A stretch of DNA of 18,581 bases from an uncultured Solobacterium sp. GTDB taxonomy: Bacteria; Bacillota_I; Bacilli_A; Erysipelotrichales; Erysipelotrichaceae. The DNA is taken from assembly GCA_900543035.1 (NCBI GenBank), contig UQPV01000051.1, positions 1 to 18,581 of the forward strand, in the 5' to 3' direction. A program made the translations under genes and the position numbers. Under the pieces are notes generated by a model. The model did no database searches. It worked only from the letters and a program-made list of their open reading frames with translations, and was not told the origin of the DNA. Shown one piece after another: positions 1-6,078 of this stretch (its first letter is position 1; each line of letters starts with the position of its first letter).

Positions 1-1
1 T

Positions 2-115
2 GTTCCGGATACAAGAGCTGTACCGAAAAATAAATGGACAGGAAATGATCACGAGCTTATTGATGAAGCTCAGGCATGTGCATACAACATTCTTCATCCG
101 GCAGATACGAAATGA
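2..115 (+). CDS. 3' end of an unrecognised protein (partial)
   Basis: An open frame enters from the left edge and runs 37 codons to a TGA. The tail is hydrophilic and contains the stretch GNDHELIDEAQACAYNI. No family is recognised, and with only the C-terminus visible it may be a chance open frame. It runs in the same direction as the precursor cassettes and converges on the truncated integrase, from which it is separated by about 50 bp. The sequence between the two stop codons (116-166) shows no terminator-like hairpin and no recognisable attachment site. Confidence 0.3.
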   Translation, partial: VPDTRAVPKNKWTGNDHELIDEAQACAYNILHPADTK

Positions 116-166
116 AAGTATTTTCAATGTAACCTTCTAACCAGATCACCAATTAGTGGGTTAAGC

Positions 167-1117
167 CTAATTAAAATGAATTCCTAGTTGTTTTGATATC
201 TTCCAAAGGGTATATTCCAGCTGCTTTGGGTTGATATAAGAACCATCTTCATCACTGATGACGTGTTTTTGAGGATGAACATCAAACCATTCAGACATGA
301 TCGTTTTCAGATCTTTATGAAATGGGAGAATACTTTTAGAGGTCTTGGACTTCATCTCATTGCACACCTTAAGTTCGGTTTGTTTTTTATTCGCATAGAC
401 CATTTTCTTATTTACACAGATCGTAGACGATGCAAAGCAAAAATCGTCTTTATCCAGTGCAAACACTTCAGAAATTCTCATTCCGGTATATCTGCTAATA
501 TAAAGTGCAGTAATATATACACGGCTTCGATAAGTGTTGATGGCTTGCAGTTCATCGATGATCCTGAAAAAATCTTTATCTGTGTATACCTTTGCTTGTG
601 ACGAACGCGTGGAGTCCTTACCGGAAATGCGGACATAATTCAATGGATTGGTTGAAATATACCCACATTTGATGGAAAACAAAAAGAGTGCACTTAACAC
701 CTCTTTCAGCTTGTAATTTGTAGCCATACCGATCTGTTCGTTTTCATTGAAGTAATTCTGCAATAATCGAAAATCTACTTCATTGACAAGCACAGAACCA
801 AGACGCTGCTCAATATGCTTGTAATAACGATTCTTGTAATCGATGATGGTGTTATCCTGATAATAGTAAGAAGCCTCCATATTCAGCCACTCATTGAAGA
901 TCTGATTCATCGTGACTCTTTGGCCACTGCACATGTAATGCTTCTGGTCCAATTCGATCTTCATCTTCTTTTCACAGTACAACGCATCTTCATAAGTGTA
1001 TAATCCACTTTTGGTAAACATCTTCTTTTCGTCTGTATACCGGTCATGATAACTGAAATAAACCTGGTATGAATAACCACCTGGTGCTTTTTTGCTTGTT
1101 CTTTTTCTGATACTCAT
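167..1117 (-). pseudogene. Tyrosine recombinase/integrase, truncated before the catalytic HxxR and Tyr
   Basis: The 316-residue product begins like Tn916/phage-type integrases, with a basic arm-binding N-terminus (about 1-65, containing GGYSYQVYF), then an SAM-like core-binding domain (about 68-160) and the first part of the catalytic domain. The first catalytic Arg is visible (R214 in TGMRISEV), as is the usual beta-hairpin Lys (about K258 in MKSKTSKS). The protein ends at LGIHFN, where family members normally continue into the HxLRHT box and the nucleophilic Tyr. That leaves it about 70-80 residues short. Neither of the other two frames past the stop restores an HxLRH motif. The start is supported by AGGAGG 6-8 bases upstream. 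A protein without HxxR and Tyr cannot catalyse strand exchange, so this is a broken remnant of a mobile element. Family assignment is confident; inactivity is inferred from the missing residues. Confidence 0.85.
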
Positions 1118-1408
1118 AATTTCCTCCTTATTGATGCCTTAGCATAAACACTGATATTGCATCGATATATAAGATTTAAACCATTTATTTTTGCATATTT
1201 TTAAAAGCCAAATCAAGGAGAAACCGCACACACTTTTGGATGGTGAAAGGTGTCTTGTTTCTGTCAATCAATTTATGAACAGATGTTCAACTTGTGAAAG
1301 TTTCATGAAATCATCTACATCATTTTGGTGAATTTGATACAAAACTGCCCTTTTTGACGTCCTTTTCTTCCCAATTAATGGTATTTCACTCGTTTTCTCA
1401 GAATATGG

Positions 1409-1437
1409 TTGAAAAACACAAGTAAGACTAGTATAAT
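1409..1437 (+). promoter_or_regulatory. Sigma-A-type promoter of precursor cassette 1
   Basis: The -35 box TTGAAA (1409-1414) and a perfect -10 box TATAAT (1432-1437) are separated by 17 bases, about 43 bases before the precursor ATG. The rest of the integrase-precursor gap (1118-1408) is AT-rich, with the integrase ribosome site at its left end. I see no gene in it, only a loose hairpin around 1230-1252. Confidence 0.75.
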
Positions 1438-1479
1438 CTTATTTGTAAAAGTTGAGACATAGAAAGGGGTAATCGACAG
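1429..1479 (+). repeat. Direct repeat copy 1: -10 box and 5' UTR of precursor cassette
   Basis: These 51 bases, from TAGTATAATCTTATTTG up to the ATG, recur at 3249-3299 with only a few differences and the same length. Both copies carry an AGAAAGGGGT ribosome site followed by AATCGAC. The GGGG core sits about 11 bases from the ATG, longer than usual, and the spacing is kept in both copies. The repeat marks a tandem duplication of a precursor-plus-enzyme unit with a period of 1820 bp (ATG to ATG). Confidence 0.8.
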
Positions 1480-1866
1480 ATGAAGAACTATGTGAAACCG
1501 ATGATGGAGAGCGAAGTTTTCGCTGCGAATGAACATATTGCGGCTTGCTACGTAATTAATTGTAATGTGCCGGGAACCGGATACTTGTATGCGGAGACTA
1601 ATGGAGAACCCGGATTACAAAGAACAGGTCGCAATGCAGATGAATTTTTAGTGGGACCGGTTTCTGCGTGCAATCAGTGGCATAAAGGTGTAATTCAGGA
1701 TAATCCACCAGAGGCTAATGGTTATTGGTATCAGCCGGGATTTATAGGATGGGGTTCCAGTACTACAGATGTTTATTGGTGGGAAGAAAATTTAGGATCT
1801 TCATCGGACATTCATGCTACTACAGTAATGAACCGTGAATGGGAAACAAACCCGAATGCTTCATAA
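1480..1866 (+). CDS. Putative RiPP-like precursor peptide 1, conserved leader and variable core
   Basis: This 128-residue protein begins MKNYVKPMM-ESEVFAANEHIAAC. Residues 1-23 match the other two precursors here almost exactly, while residues 24 onward diverge apart from a few fixed points: C23, C28, C64 (CNQWH 64-68), a VYWW strand-like stretch (98-101), and HATT (112-115) followed by WET (121-123). The centre is rich in Gly, Asn, Trp and Tyr. There is no hydrophobic signal peptide or membrane segment. A conserved N-terminus followed by a variable Cys-containing body, directly upstream of a radical SAM/SPASM gene, is typical of a RiPP precursor, although 128 residues is long for one. Its neighbouring enzyme is a pseudogene, so any maturation would need the second cassette's enzyme. 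The start is fixed by the conserved leader. Product structure and function are unknown. Confidence 0.65.
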   Translation: MKNYVKPMMESEVFAANEHIAACYVINCNVPGTGYLYAETNGEPGLQRTGRNADEFLVGPVSACNQWHKGVIQDNPPEANGYWYQPGFIGWGSSTTDVYWWEENLGSSSDIHATTVMNREWETNPNAS

Positions 1867-1898
1867 TTTTTTATAAAAGTACATATTACAAAGATTAC

Positions 1899-1928
1899 AA
1901 GCGGATGACCAACGTTGGTTATCCGCTT
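1899..1928 (+). promoter_or_regulatory. Stem-loop between precursor 1 and its (dead) enzyme gene
   Basis: AAGCGGAT (1899-1906) pairs with ATCCGCTT (1921-1928), and the inside continues with ACCAAC against GTTGGT, giving a near-continuous 15-bp hairpin with one G-T pair. There is no T-run after it, so it resembles an RNA-processing or attenuating hairpin more than a complete intrinsic terminator. It occupies the same place as the hairpin at 3706-3725 in cassette 2. Confidence 0.55.
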
Positions 1929-1948
1929 TGCAGTAACAGGAGAATCTT

Positions 1949-3040
1949 ATGAATCGCTAGAATACCAGGGAACAATTGAACGGTTTCTATGTGAAAAAGC
2001 TACTGTTAATCATGTTCCAATCAATGTCATTCTAGAACTGACGCCGCTGTGCAACATGAATTGTGATAAACGCTTTGTCCGGCTGAGCGTAGAAGAGATG
2101 AAGCAGAAAGGACGCTTGAGGATTGGTTACATGTCACAGAAGAAATGAAAATGCTGGAACTTTGTTTTTGTTGCTCACAGGCGGAGAACTGTTGCTGCAT
2201 CCTGAGTTTAAGCAATTATATCTTTAAGTTAAAGGATATGAGCTTTGTAATTTCCAGAATACCAATAGCACTTTGATTGATGAGGCATAGGCTGATTTCT
2301 TCGGTGAACATAAACCTCGACGGATCAATATCACGTTATATAGTGCTGATGACAATGCTTATTAAGAACTATGTCATCATCCTGGTAAATTTGATAAAGT
2401 GATGCATGCCATCAAACTATTAAAAGATTACGAAATAGATGTAAAACTTAGCTATTCACTAGCCAGAGTGAATCAAGTTGACGTATCTCTAATTATTGAT
2501 TTAGGAGAAAGTCTTGAAATCCCAGTACATGTAGATACATATATGATGCCGGCAACACGTGAGCGCAATAGTCCATATGATGAACAGTCTCGTCTTGATC
2601 CAGTTTCTGCGGCCAAAGTACGTATTCAAGCATTAAAACAAGAGATGGACAAAGAACTGTTTGAAGAGTATGTACGAAAGATTGTCTTCGAAGTAGAACA
2701 TATTCTTCCGGAAGATAGGCTTGGTAAAGTACACTGTCTTGCTGGAAACTGTTCGTTTACAATTAACTGGCAGGGAAATTTGAGGCCATGTGTAGTGATG
2801 AGTGAATCATCTGTTTCTGTGTTTGAAGAAGGATTTGAAAAAGCATGGAAAAAATCTGATGCTGTTTCAGAGATCCGAACCAGTTCAGTATGCAATGCGC
2901 GTAAGTATCGTCCGATTTGTCGTACTTGCTGTGCCAGTGCTTTATTAGAGGAAGGAAGCTATGATGCGGTACCTAAGTATATGTGTGCATATGCAAAAGA
3001 GTCTTACCGTTTGATTCGAAAAGAATACTCGATATTATAA
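1949..3040 (+). pseudogene. Decayed radical SAM/SPASM enzyme (paralogue of the gene at 3748)
   Basis: The region aligns throughout with the intact 369-residue enzyme downstream. The ATG at 1949 follows an AGGAG site, but codon 4 is TAG. At least three frameshifts follow (near 1979, 2110-2150 and 2225), with further in-frame stops near 2287 and 2365. From about 2380 to the TAA at 3040 the frame is open and very similar to the paralogue. Two iron-sulphur ligands are also replaced: the core motif reads CNMNCDKR rather than CxxxCxxC, and the SPASM motif reads CNARKYRPIC rather than CxxC-x5-C. A chain could start at an internal ATG (2402), but it would lack the radical SAM cluster site. The gene is almost certainly nonfunctional as an enzyme. 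Its position after precursor 1 mirrors cassette 2. Confidence 0.9.
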
Positions 3041-3147
3041 TCGGATATTAAGAATACACATTGACATAGTTTACTTCAACTATATCATAGATAGTAATTT
3101 CTAGATATTAATTCCTTATAGATTTCTCTCCTAAGCATGGTTTTAAT

Positions 3148-3190
3148 GATTTGTATACTCATAAGTAGTATACTCCAAAGTATACAAATC
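3148..3190. repeat. Inverted repeat with three GTATAC sites upstream of cassette 2
   Basis: GATTTGTATACT (3148-3159) is the exact reverse complement of AGTATACAAATC (3179-3190), and a third AGTATACT lies between them (3167-3174). GTATAC therefore occurs three times, at 3153, 3168 and 3180. Downstream bases are T-rich (TTTAGATTTT), so a terminator for the decayed cassette is possible. An operator for the cassette 2 promoter about 60 bases away is the alternative. The rest of 3041-3240 is AT-rich, with no gene seen. Confidence 0.5.
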
Positions 3191-3248
3191 TTTAGATTTT
3201 CAATGAATATAGAAGCTTTCTATTATCAAATTACTGTATAAATAAGCT

Positions 3249-3299
3249 TAGTATAATCTTATTTGTAAAAGTTGAGGAACAGAAAGGGGTTAATCGACG
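3249..3299 (+). promoter_or_regulatory. Promoter -10 box and 5' UTR of cassette 2 (direct repeat copy 2)
   Basis: The sequence repeats 1429-1479, including a perfect TATAAT (3252-3257) and the AGAAAGGGGT ribosome site. Similarity falls off upstream of the -10 box: no good -35 sits at 17 bases, and the best is TTACTG (3231-3236) with a short 15-base spacer. Cassette 2 may therefore be weaker than cassette 1 or need an activator. Confidence 0.6.
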
Positions 3300-3680
3300 A
3301 TGAAAGACTATGTAAGACCGATGATGGAAAGCGAAGTTTTCGCTGCGAATGAATATATTGCGGCTTGCGGAGACACTGAATATGGAAATTACTTATTTCA
3401 GTGTGATGCTCCAGGAGGAAGTTTATATTATTACAGAACCACTTGGTGGGGAGGTAAAGAAGCTGAATATATTGGAAGCTATACGCCTTGCGATAGAAAG
3501 CATGAAGCATCCGTAGCAAATGAATTTCCGGACGGATTTGTAGATTATAATGGAAATAGGCGAGAAGATGAGGGCGAAGCTGTAGTGGTATGGATAGGAA
3601 GAGGTCCTTGGGGCGGAATCAGAAATGCACATGCCACAACTAATTTGGATAGAGATTCTTGGGAAGTGTTGAAATCTTAA
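3300..3680 (+). CDS. Putative RiPP-like precursor peptide 2
   Basis: This 126-residue protein begins MKDYVRPMM-ESEVFAANEYIAAC, matching precursor 1 at 20 of its first 23 positions. The middle is almost unrelated, but C23, C64 with H68 (CDRKH), AVVVW (94-98), HATT (111-114) and the closing SWEVLKS align with precursor 1. The second Cys is moved (C35 instead of C28). The central part is acidic and aromatic, with no signal peptide or membrane segment. The gene is followed after 67 bp by an intact radical SAM/SPASM gene, with a terminator-like hairpin in between. I infer that it is the substrate of that enzyme. The modification, any leader cleavage and the final role are not visible. A non-RiPP small protein family with a conserved N-terminal recognition helix is the alternative. 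Confidence 0.7.
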   Translation: MKDYVRPMMESEVFAANEYIAACGDTEYGNYLFQCDAPGGSLYYYRTTWWGGKEAEYIGSYTPCDRKHEASVANEFPDGFVDYNGNRREDEGEAVVVWIGRGPWGGIRNAHATTNLDRDSWEVLKS

Positions 3681-3705
3681 TCGCTAAACTAATAATACGA
3701 CAATT

Positions 3706-3734
3706 GGCCAGAGGGTTCTCTGGTCATTTCTTTT
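3706..3734 (+). terminator. Terminator-like attenuator between precursor 2 and the enzyme gene
   Basis: GGCCAGAG (3706-3713) pairs with CTCTGGTC (3718-3725) across a GGTT loop, with one G-T pair, followed by ATTTCTTTT. The enzyme's AGGAGG (3735-3740) comes directly after it. Partial termination here would make precursor mRNA exceed enzyme mRNA, as is common in RiPP operons. Confidence 0.65.
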
Positions 3735-3747
3735 AGGAGGTGGACTT

Positions 3748-4857
3748 ATGGATCCGATGCAGGGGGAAACAACTCTGGAACGGCGGCTTGTTCATAAAGC
3801 AAAGAATTCCAGGATTCCAATCAATGGCAGCATCGAGCTTTTACCTTTATGCAATATGAACTGTGATATGTGCTATGTTCGGTTATCACGAACGGAGATG
3901 GAAGCTCAAGGCAGATTACGTACTTTAGATGAATGGCTGGATATTGCAGAGGAAATGAGGAAAGCGGGAACATTGTTTCTATTATTGACTGGCGGTGAAC
4001 CGTTATTGTATCCGGACTTTAAACAATTATATCTGAAGCTGAAAGAGATGGGCTTTGTCATTACGATCAATACCAATGGTACCTTAATTGATGAAGGATG
4101 GGCCAGTTTCTTTGGTGAGCATAAGCCGCGTCGAATCAATATCACATTATATGGCGCTGATGATCGTGCTTATCGCGACCTTTGTCATTATCCTGACGGG
4201 TTTGAAAAAGTCTTAGAGGCAGTGAAACTTTTGAAGAAACAAGATGTGGATGTCAAACTTGGTTCCTCATTGACTAGAGTTAATCAAAATGATGTGAAGC
4301 GTATTATCCTCCTTGGAGAAAACTTGGATATACCAATACGTGTAGATACATATATGATGCCTGCGGTGCGTGAGCGGAATCGCCCCTATGATGAACAGTC
4401 TAGGCTTGATCCGGTCTCTGCGGTCAGGATACGCATTCAAGCATTAAAACAAGAGATGGGCAAAGAACTGTTTGAGGAGTATGTGCGAAAGATCATCTTT
4501 GAGGTTGAACATATTCTTCCAGAGGAAGGGCCAGGAAGAGTGCATTGTCTGGCTGGCAATTGCTCATTTACGATCAACTGGCAGGGATTCATGAGACCAT
4601 GTGTGGTCATGAGTGAACCATCTGTTTCTGTGTTTGAAGAAGGGTTTTTCTCCGCATGGGAAAAAATATCTTCTGCAGTATCAGAAATCCGTACCAGCGC
4701 AAAGTGTAATGCATGTCGATATCGGCCGATTTGTCGTACATGCTGTGCCAGTGCTTTATTAGAAGAAGGAAGTTACGACGCAGTTCCTGAATATATGTGT
4801 GAATATGCTAAAGAATCTTATCGATTGATCAAAAATGAATATTCAATGCTAGAGTAA
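3748..4857 (+). CDS. Radical SAM/SPASM peptide-modifying enzyme (putative RiPP maturase)
   Basis: The 369-residue protein has a radical SAM core with the [4Fe-4S]-binding CNMNCDMC (C35, C39, C42), TGGEPLL (81-87) and TINTNGTLI. It also has a C-terminal SPASM domain that binds auxiliary clusters: C272-x7-G-x4-C285, then C320-x2-C323-x5-C329-x3-C333, and a final C351. C267 and C332 are extra. This layout belongs to enzymes that form thioether or C-C crosslinks in ribosomal peptides, or oxidise side chains; which reaction applies cannot be read here. No PqqD-like recognition domain is fused at the N-terminus, where the core begins near residue 28. The start has AGGAGG seven bases upstream. It follows precursor 2 in one transcript, and as the only intact maturase in the window it may also act on precursors 1 and 3. 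Family is certain; substrate is inferred from context. Confidence 0.9.
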   Translation: MDPMQGETTLERRLVHKAKNSRIPINGSIELLPLCNMNCDMCYVRLSRTEMEAQGRLRTLDEWLDIAEEMRKAGTLFLLLTGGEPLLYPDFKQLYLKLKEMGFVITINTNGTLIDEGWASFFGEHKPRRINITLYGADDRAYRDLCHYPDGFEKVLEAVKLLKKQDVDVKLGSSLTRVNQNDVKRIILLGENLDIPIRVDTYMMPAVRERNRPYDEQSRLDPVSAVRIRIQALKQEMGKELFEEYVRKIIFEVEHILPEEGPGRVHCLAGNCSFTINWQGFMRPCVVMSEPSVSVFEEGFFSAWEKISSAVSEIRTSAKCNACRYRPICRTCCASALLEEGSYDAVPEYMCEYAKESYRLIKNEYSMLE

Positions 4858-4978
4858 ATTTGGATTTCATATGAATCTTACTCTTTGATTTTATCTGATT
4901 ATCAAGGAAAAATAATTAAAAAGCATCTTGGGACATGATTAATATGTTTCGACTGCTATAGATATAGCAGCTAAACAC

Positions 4979-5196
4979 AAGCATGTTAAAGATGCTTCAG
5001 CTTGTTGACAAACTATGTGCTTCGAAAACAGTTTTTAAAAAGTGGTAGAGAATACCATTTATCAGGCTGTTTAGGTATATAAGAAGTTAAAATTACCCGC
5101 TTTTTTCTTCAAAAGTGGGGATTAAAGATAGACTGATTGACAAAGTCTGCTCAAAGAGCGACTTTGTCAACGGTCTGAAGCATGTTAAAGATGCTT
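4979..5196. repeat. ~218-bp element bounded by 34-bp inverted repeats
   Basis: The left end (4979-5012) reads AAGCATGTTAAAGATGCTT, CAG, CTT, GTTGACAAA. The right end (5163-5196), read on the minus strand, is AAGCATCTTTAACATGCTT, CAG, ACC, GTTGACAAA. The ends match apart from a few bases, and each outer arm is itself a small hairpin. The interior encodes no recognisable protein. The form resembles a MITE-like or palindromic intergenic repeat. Within the gene-free stretch 4858-5239 there is also a separate 8-bp hairpin (CTGCTATA/TATAGCAG, 4953-4970) and another AAGCATCTT at 4921-4929. No terminator lies directly after the enzyme gene. Confidence 0.6.
5137..5170. repeat. 34-nt near-perfect palindrome
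   Basis: TTGACAAAGTC (5137-5147) pairs with GACTTTGTCAA (5160-5170), and inside it GCTC pairs with GAGC across an AAA loop, leaving only T5148 unpaired. This is one of the strongest hairpins in the window. It overlaps the right inverted repeat of the surrounding element. Confidence 0.7.
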
Positions 5197-5202
5197 TTTT
5201 GA
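5179..5202 (+). terminator. Intrinsic terminator facing rightward
   Basis: AAGCAT and ATGCTT form a stem with a seven-base loop, followed by a run of Ts. It could end transcripts from the enzyme gene about 320 bases upstream and also blocks readthrough into the antisense of precursor 3. On the minus strand the same hairpin has no T-run, so its use by precursor 3 is doubtful. Confidence 0.5.
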
Positions 5203-5239
5203 TTTTCTATTGATCTGTTATGGAATCATTTTTCACTGT

Positions 5240-5689
5240 TTATGATCGATTGATATGGTCGCTGCTGGCACTTTGCACGTAGCCCCAGTGGTTCCATCTT
5301 CTTGTTCCATTACTGGTATACCAGTAGATGACATCACTGCCTTTTTCGCCGTTACCGTCTACTATGCCATTGTGGTTAACATCGATCCAATCATCGAATC
5401 CTCCTGTTAATTCACCTTGGTCACTGCTTGTTTCCATAAGAAATTCGAGGTTTGAACCGTCGCTGTTTCCACGGAAATAGTTGTTGCTGGCATTGCGGCA
5501 ATCACCATTGTGGCTGAATACATCGTCATATGGACCTTCAACACCGCTCCACCTATCGATAGATGGTGCATTTGAGTGATGATTATAATCAGTTGTGTTA
5601 TTACTGCAAGCCACTTGCCAGCACACGGCAATATATTCATTCGGCGCAAACACTTCGCTTGTCATCATCGGTGTTACATATGCTTTCAT
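5240..5689 (-). CDS. Putative RiPP-like precursor peptide 3, orphan on the opposite strand
   Basis: A 149-residue protein begins MKAYVTPMM-TSEVFAPNEYIAVC. The frame is open further upstream, but this ATG is preceded by GGAGAG and aligns exactly with the other precursor starts, so the shorter form is chosen. C23, C28 and C64 fall at the same positions as in precursor 1. The C64-x3-His and HATT points are absent. A calcium-loop-like stretch, DVNHNGIVD (103-111), resembles the first nine positions of dockerin/EF-hand loops, and it is followed by DVIYW (119-123), matching the aromatic strand of the other two. There is no signal peptide. No maturase is encoded on this strand, so modification would have to come from the enzyme at 3748 in trans. 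The gene is GC-richer than precursors 1 and 2, so it is an older or separately acquired paralogue. RiPP status is inferred from the shared leader. Confidence 0.65.
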   Translation of the reverse strand: MKAYVTPMMTSEVFAPNEYIAVCWQVACSNNTTDYNHHSNAPSIDRWSGVEGPYDDVFSHNGDCRNASNNYFRGNSDGSNLEFLMETSSDQGELTGGFDDWIDVNHNGIVDGNGEKGSDVIYWYTSNGTRRWNHWGYVQSASSDHINRS

Positions 5690-5723
5690 CGTCGTCTCTC
5701 CTTCCATATCTTGATCAGCATTC

Positions 5724-5751
5724 ATTCTAATGCGCAGACGTGAGCTGTCAG
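5724..5751 (-). promoter_or_regulatory. Promoter of precursor 3
   Basis: Read on the minus strand, CTGACA (5746-5751) and TAGAAT (5724-5729) are 16 bases apart, one mismatch each from consensus. The -10 box lies 34 bases before the ATG. It is back-to-back with the forward promoter at 5773-5800. Confidence 0.5.
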
Positions 5752-5772
5752 TAAATGGAAAACGAAAATGGG

Positions 5773-5800
5773 ATGAAAATCGGGTGAACAACCGTATAAT
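5773..5800 (+). promoter_or_regulatory. Promoter of the 56-residue peptide gene
   Basis: A perfect TATAAT (5795-5800) is preceded 16 bases upstream by ATGAAA, a weak -35 box. It drives away from precursor 3, and the start codon lies 23 bases beyond the -10 box. Confidence 0.45.
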
Positions 5801-5822
5801 AATCAGGAAGGTGAGCTGGTGG

Positions 5823-5993
5823 ATGAAGCAGAAGTATGTGAAGCCGGATATCCGGTTTGTGCCTTTGCATGATCAGCCTGATCTGATGGAGGAATGGTTG
5901 AGGCATCATGTGGAGGAAGGCGAGGAGCTGGCGCAGGAAAGAGACGGTGTGGAGCAGCGGAAAGCGCATGTTGAATCGCTGGAAAAGAAGTGA
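5823..5993 (+). CDS. 56-residue cysteine-free peptide with YxxP leader-like N-terminus
   Basis: The product starts MKQKYVKPDIRFVPL and continues as a charged, probably helical Glu/Arg-rich tail without Cys, Trp-rich or hydrophobic segments. The frame is open upstream, but this ATG with AGGAAGG about 11 bases before it gives a compact gene. An in-frame GTG at 5811 is too close to the ribosome site. KYVKP echoes the opening of the three precursors here. YxxPx[LI] is also the leader motif that PqqD-like recognition domains bind in lasso and related peptides. The gene has its own promoter and terminator and sits just before a PF14907 nucleotidyltransferase and an ABC exporter, a gene pair seen near lasso-type clusters. 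A modified peptide is therefore possible, but no modifying enzyme is adjacent. It could equally be a small regulatory or unrelated protein. No function is assigned. Confidence 0.5.
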   Translation: MKQKYVKPDIRFVPLHDQPDLMEEWLRHHVEEGEELAQERDGVEQRKAHVESLEKK

Positions 5994-6032
5994 CCGCAGT
6001 GATATGCAGATTCTTGCATTCTGCGGTTTTTA
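5993..6032 (+). terminator. Intrinsic terminator after the 56-residue peptide gene
   Basis: ACCGCAG (5993-5999) pairs with CTGCGGT (6021-6027), with an inner ATGCA/TGCAT stem, followed by TTTTTAT. It begins on the last base of the stop codon. Confidence 0.75.
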
Positions 6033-6078
6033 TATGTCGTGGTAAACGCTTCCGGGAAAGGAAAAGGCAGTGTCTTGG

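Noticed and set aside
1534..1548. IAAC in the precursor leaders looks like a lipobox
   Set aside because: There is no hydrophobic stretch before it, the preceding residues are polar and acidic, and precursor 3 has IAVC. A lipoprotein signal is unlikely.
1915..2148. Open frame of 77 residues starting at 1915 as a gene of its own
   Set aside because: It contains the enzyme's CNMNC segment out of place. The aligned start is the ATG at 1949, and the ATG at 1915 lies inside the hairpin. It is part of the pseudogene.
5690..5791. N-terminal extension of precursor 3 to 5791
   Set aside because: The extension crosses the promoter, has no leader similarity, and the internal ATG has a good ribosome site and matches the family start.
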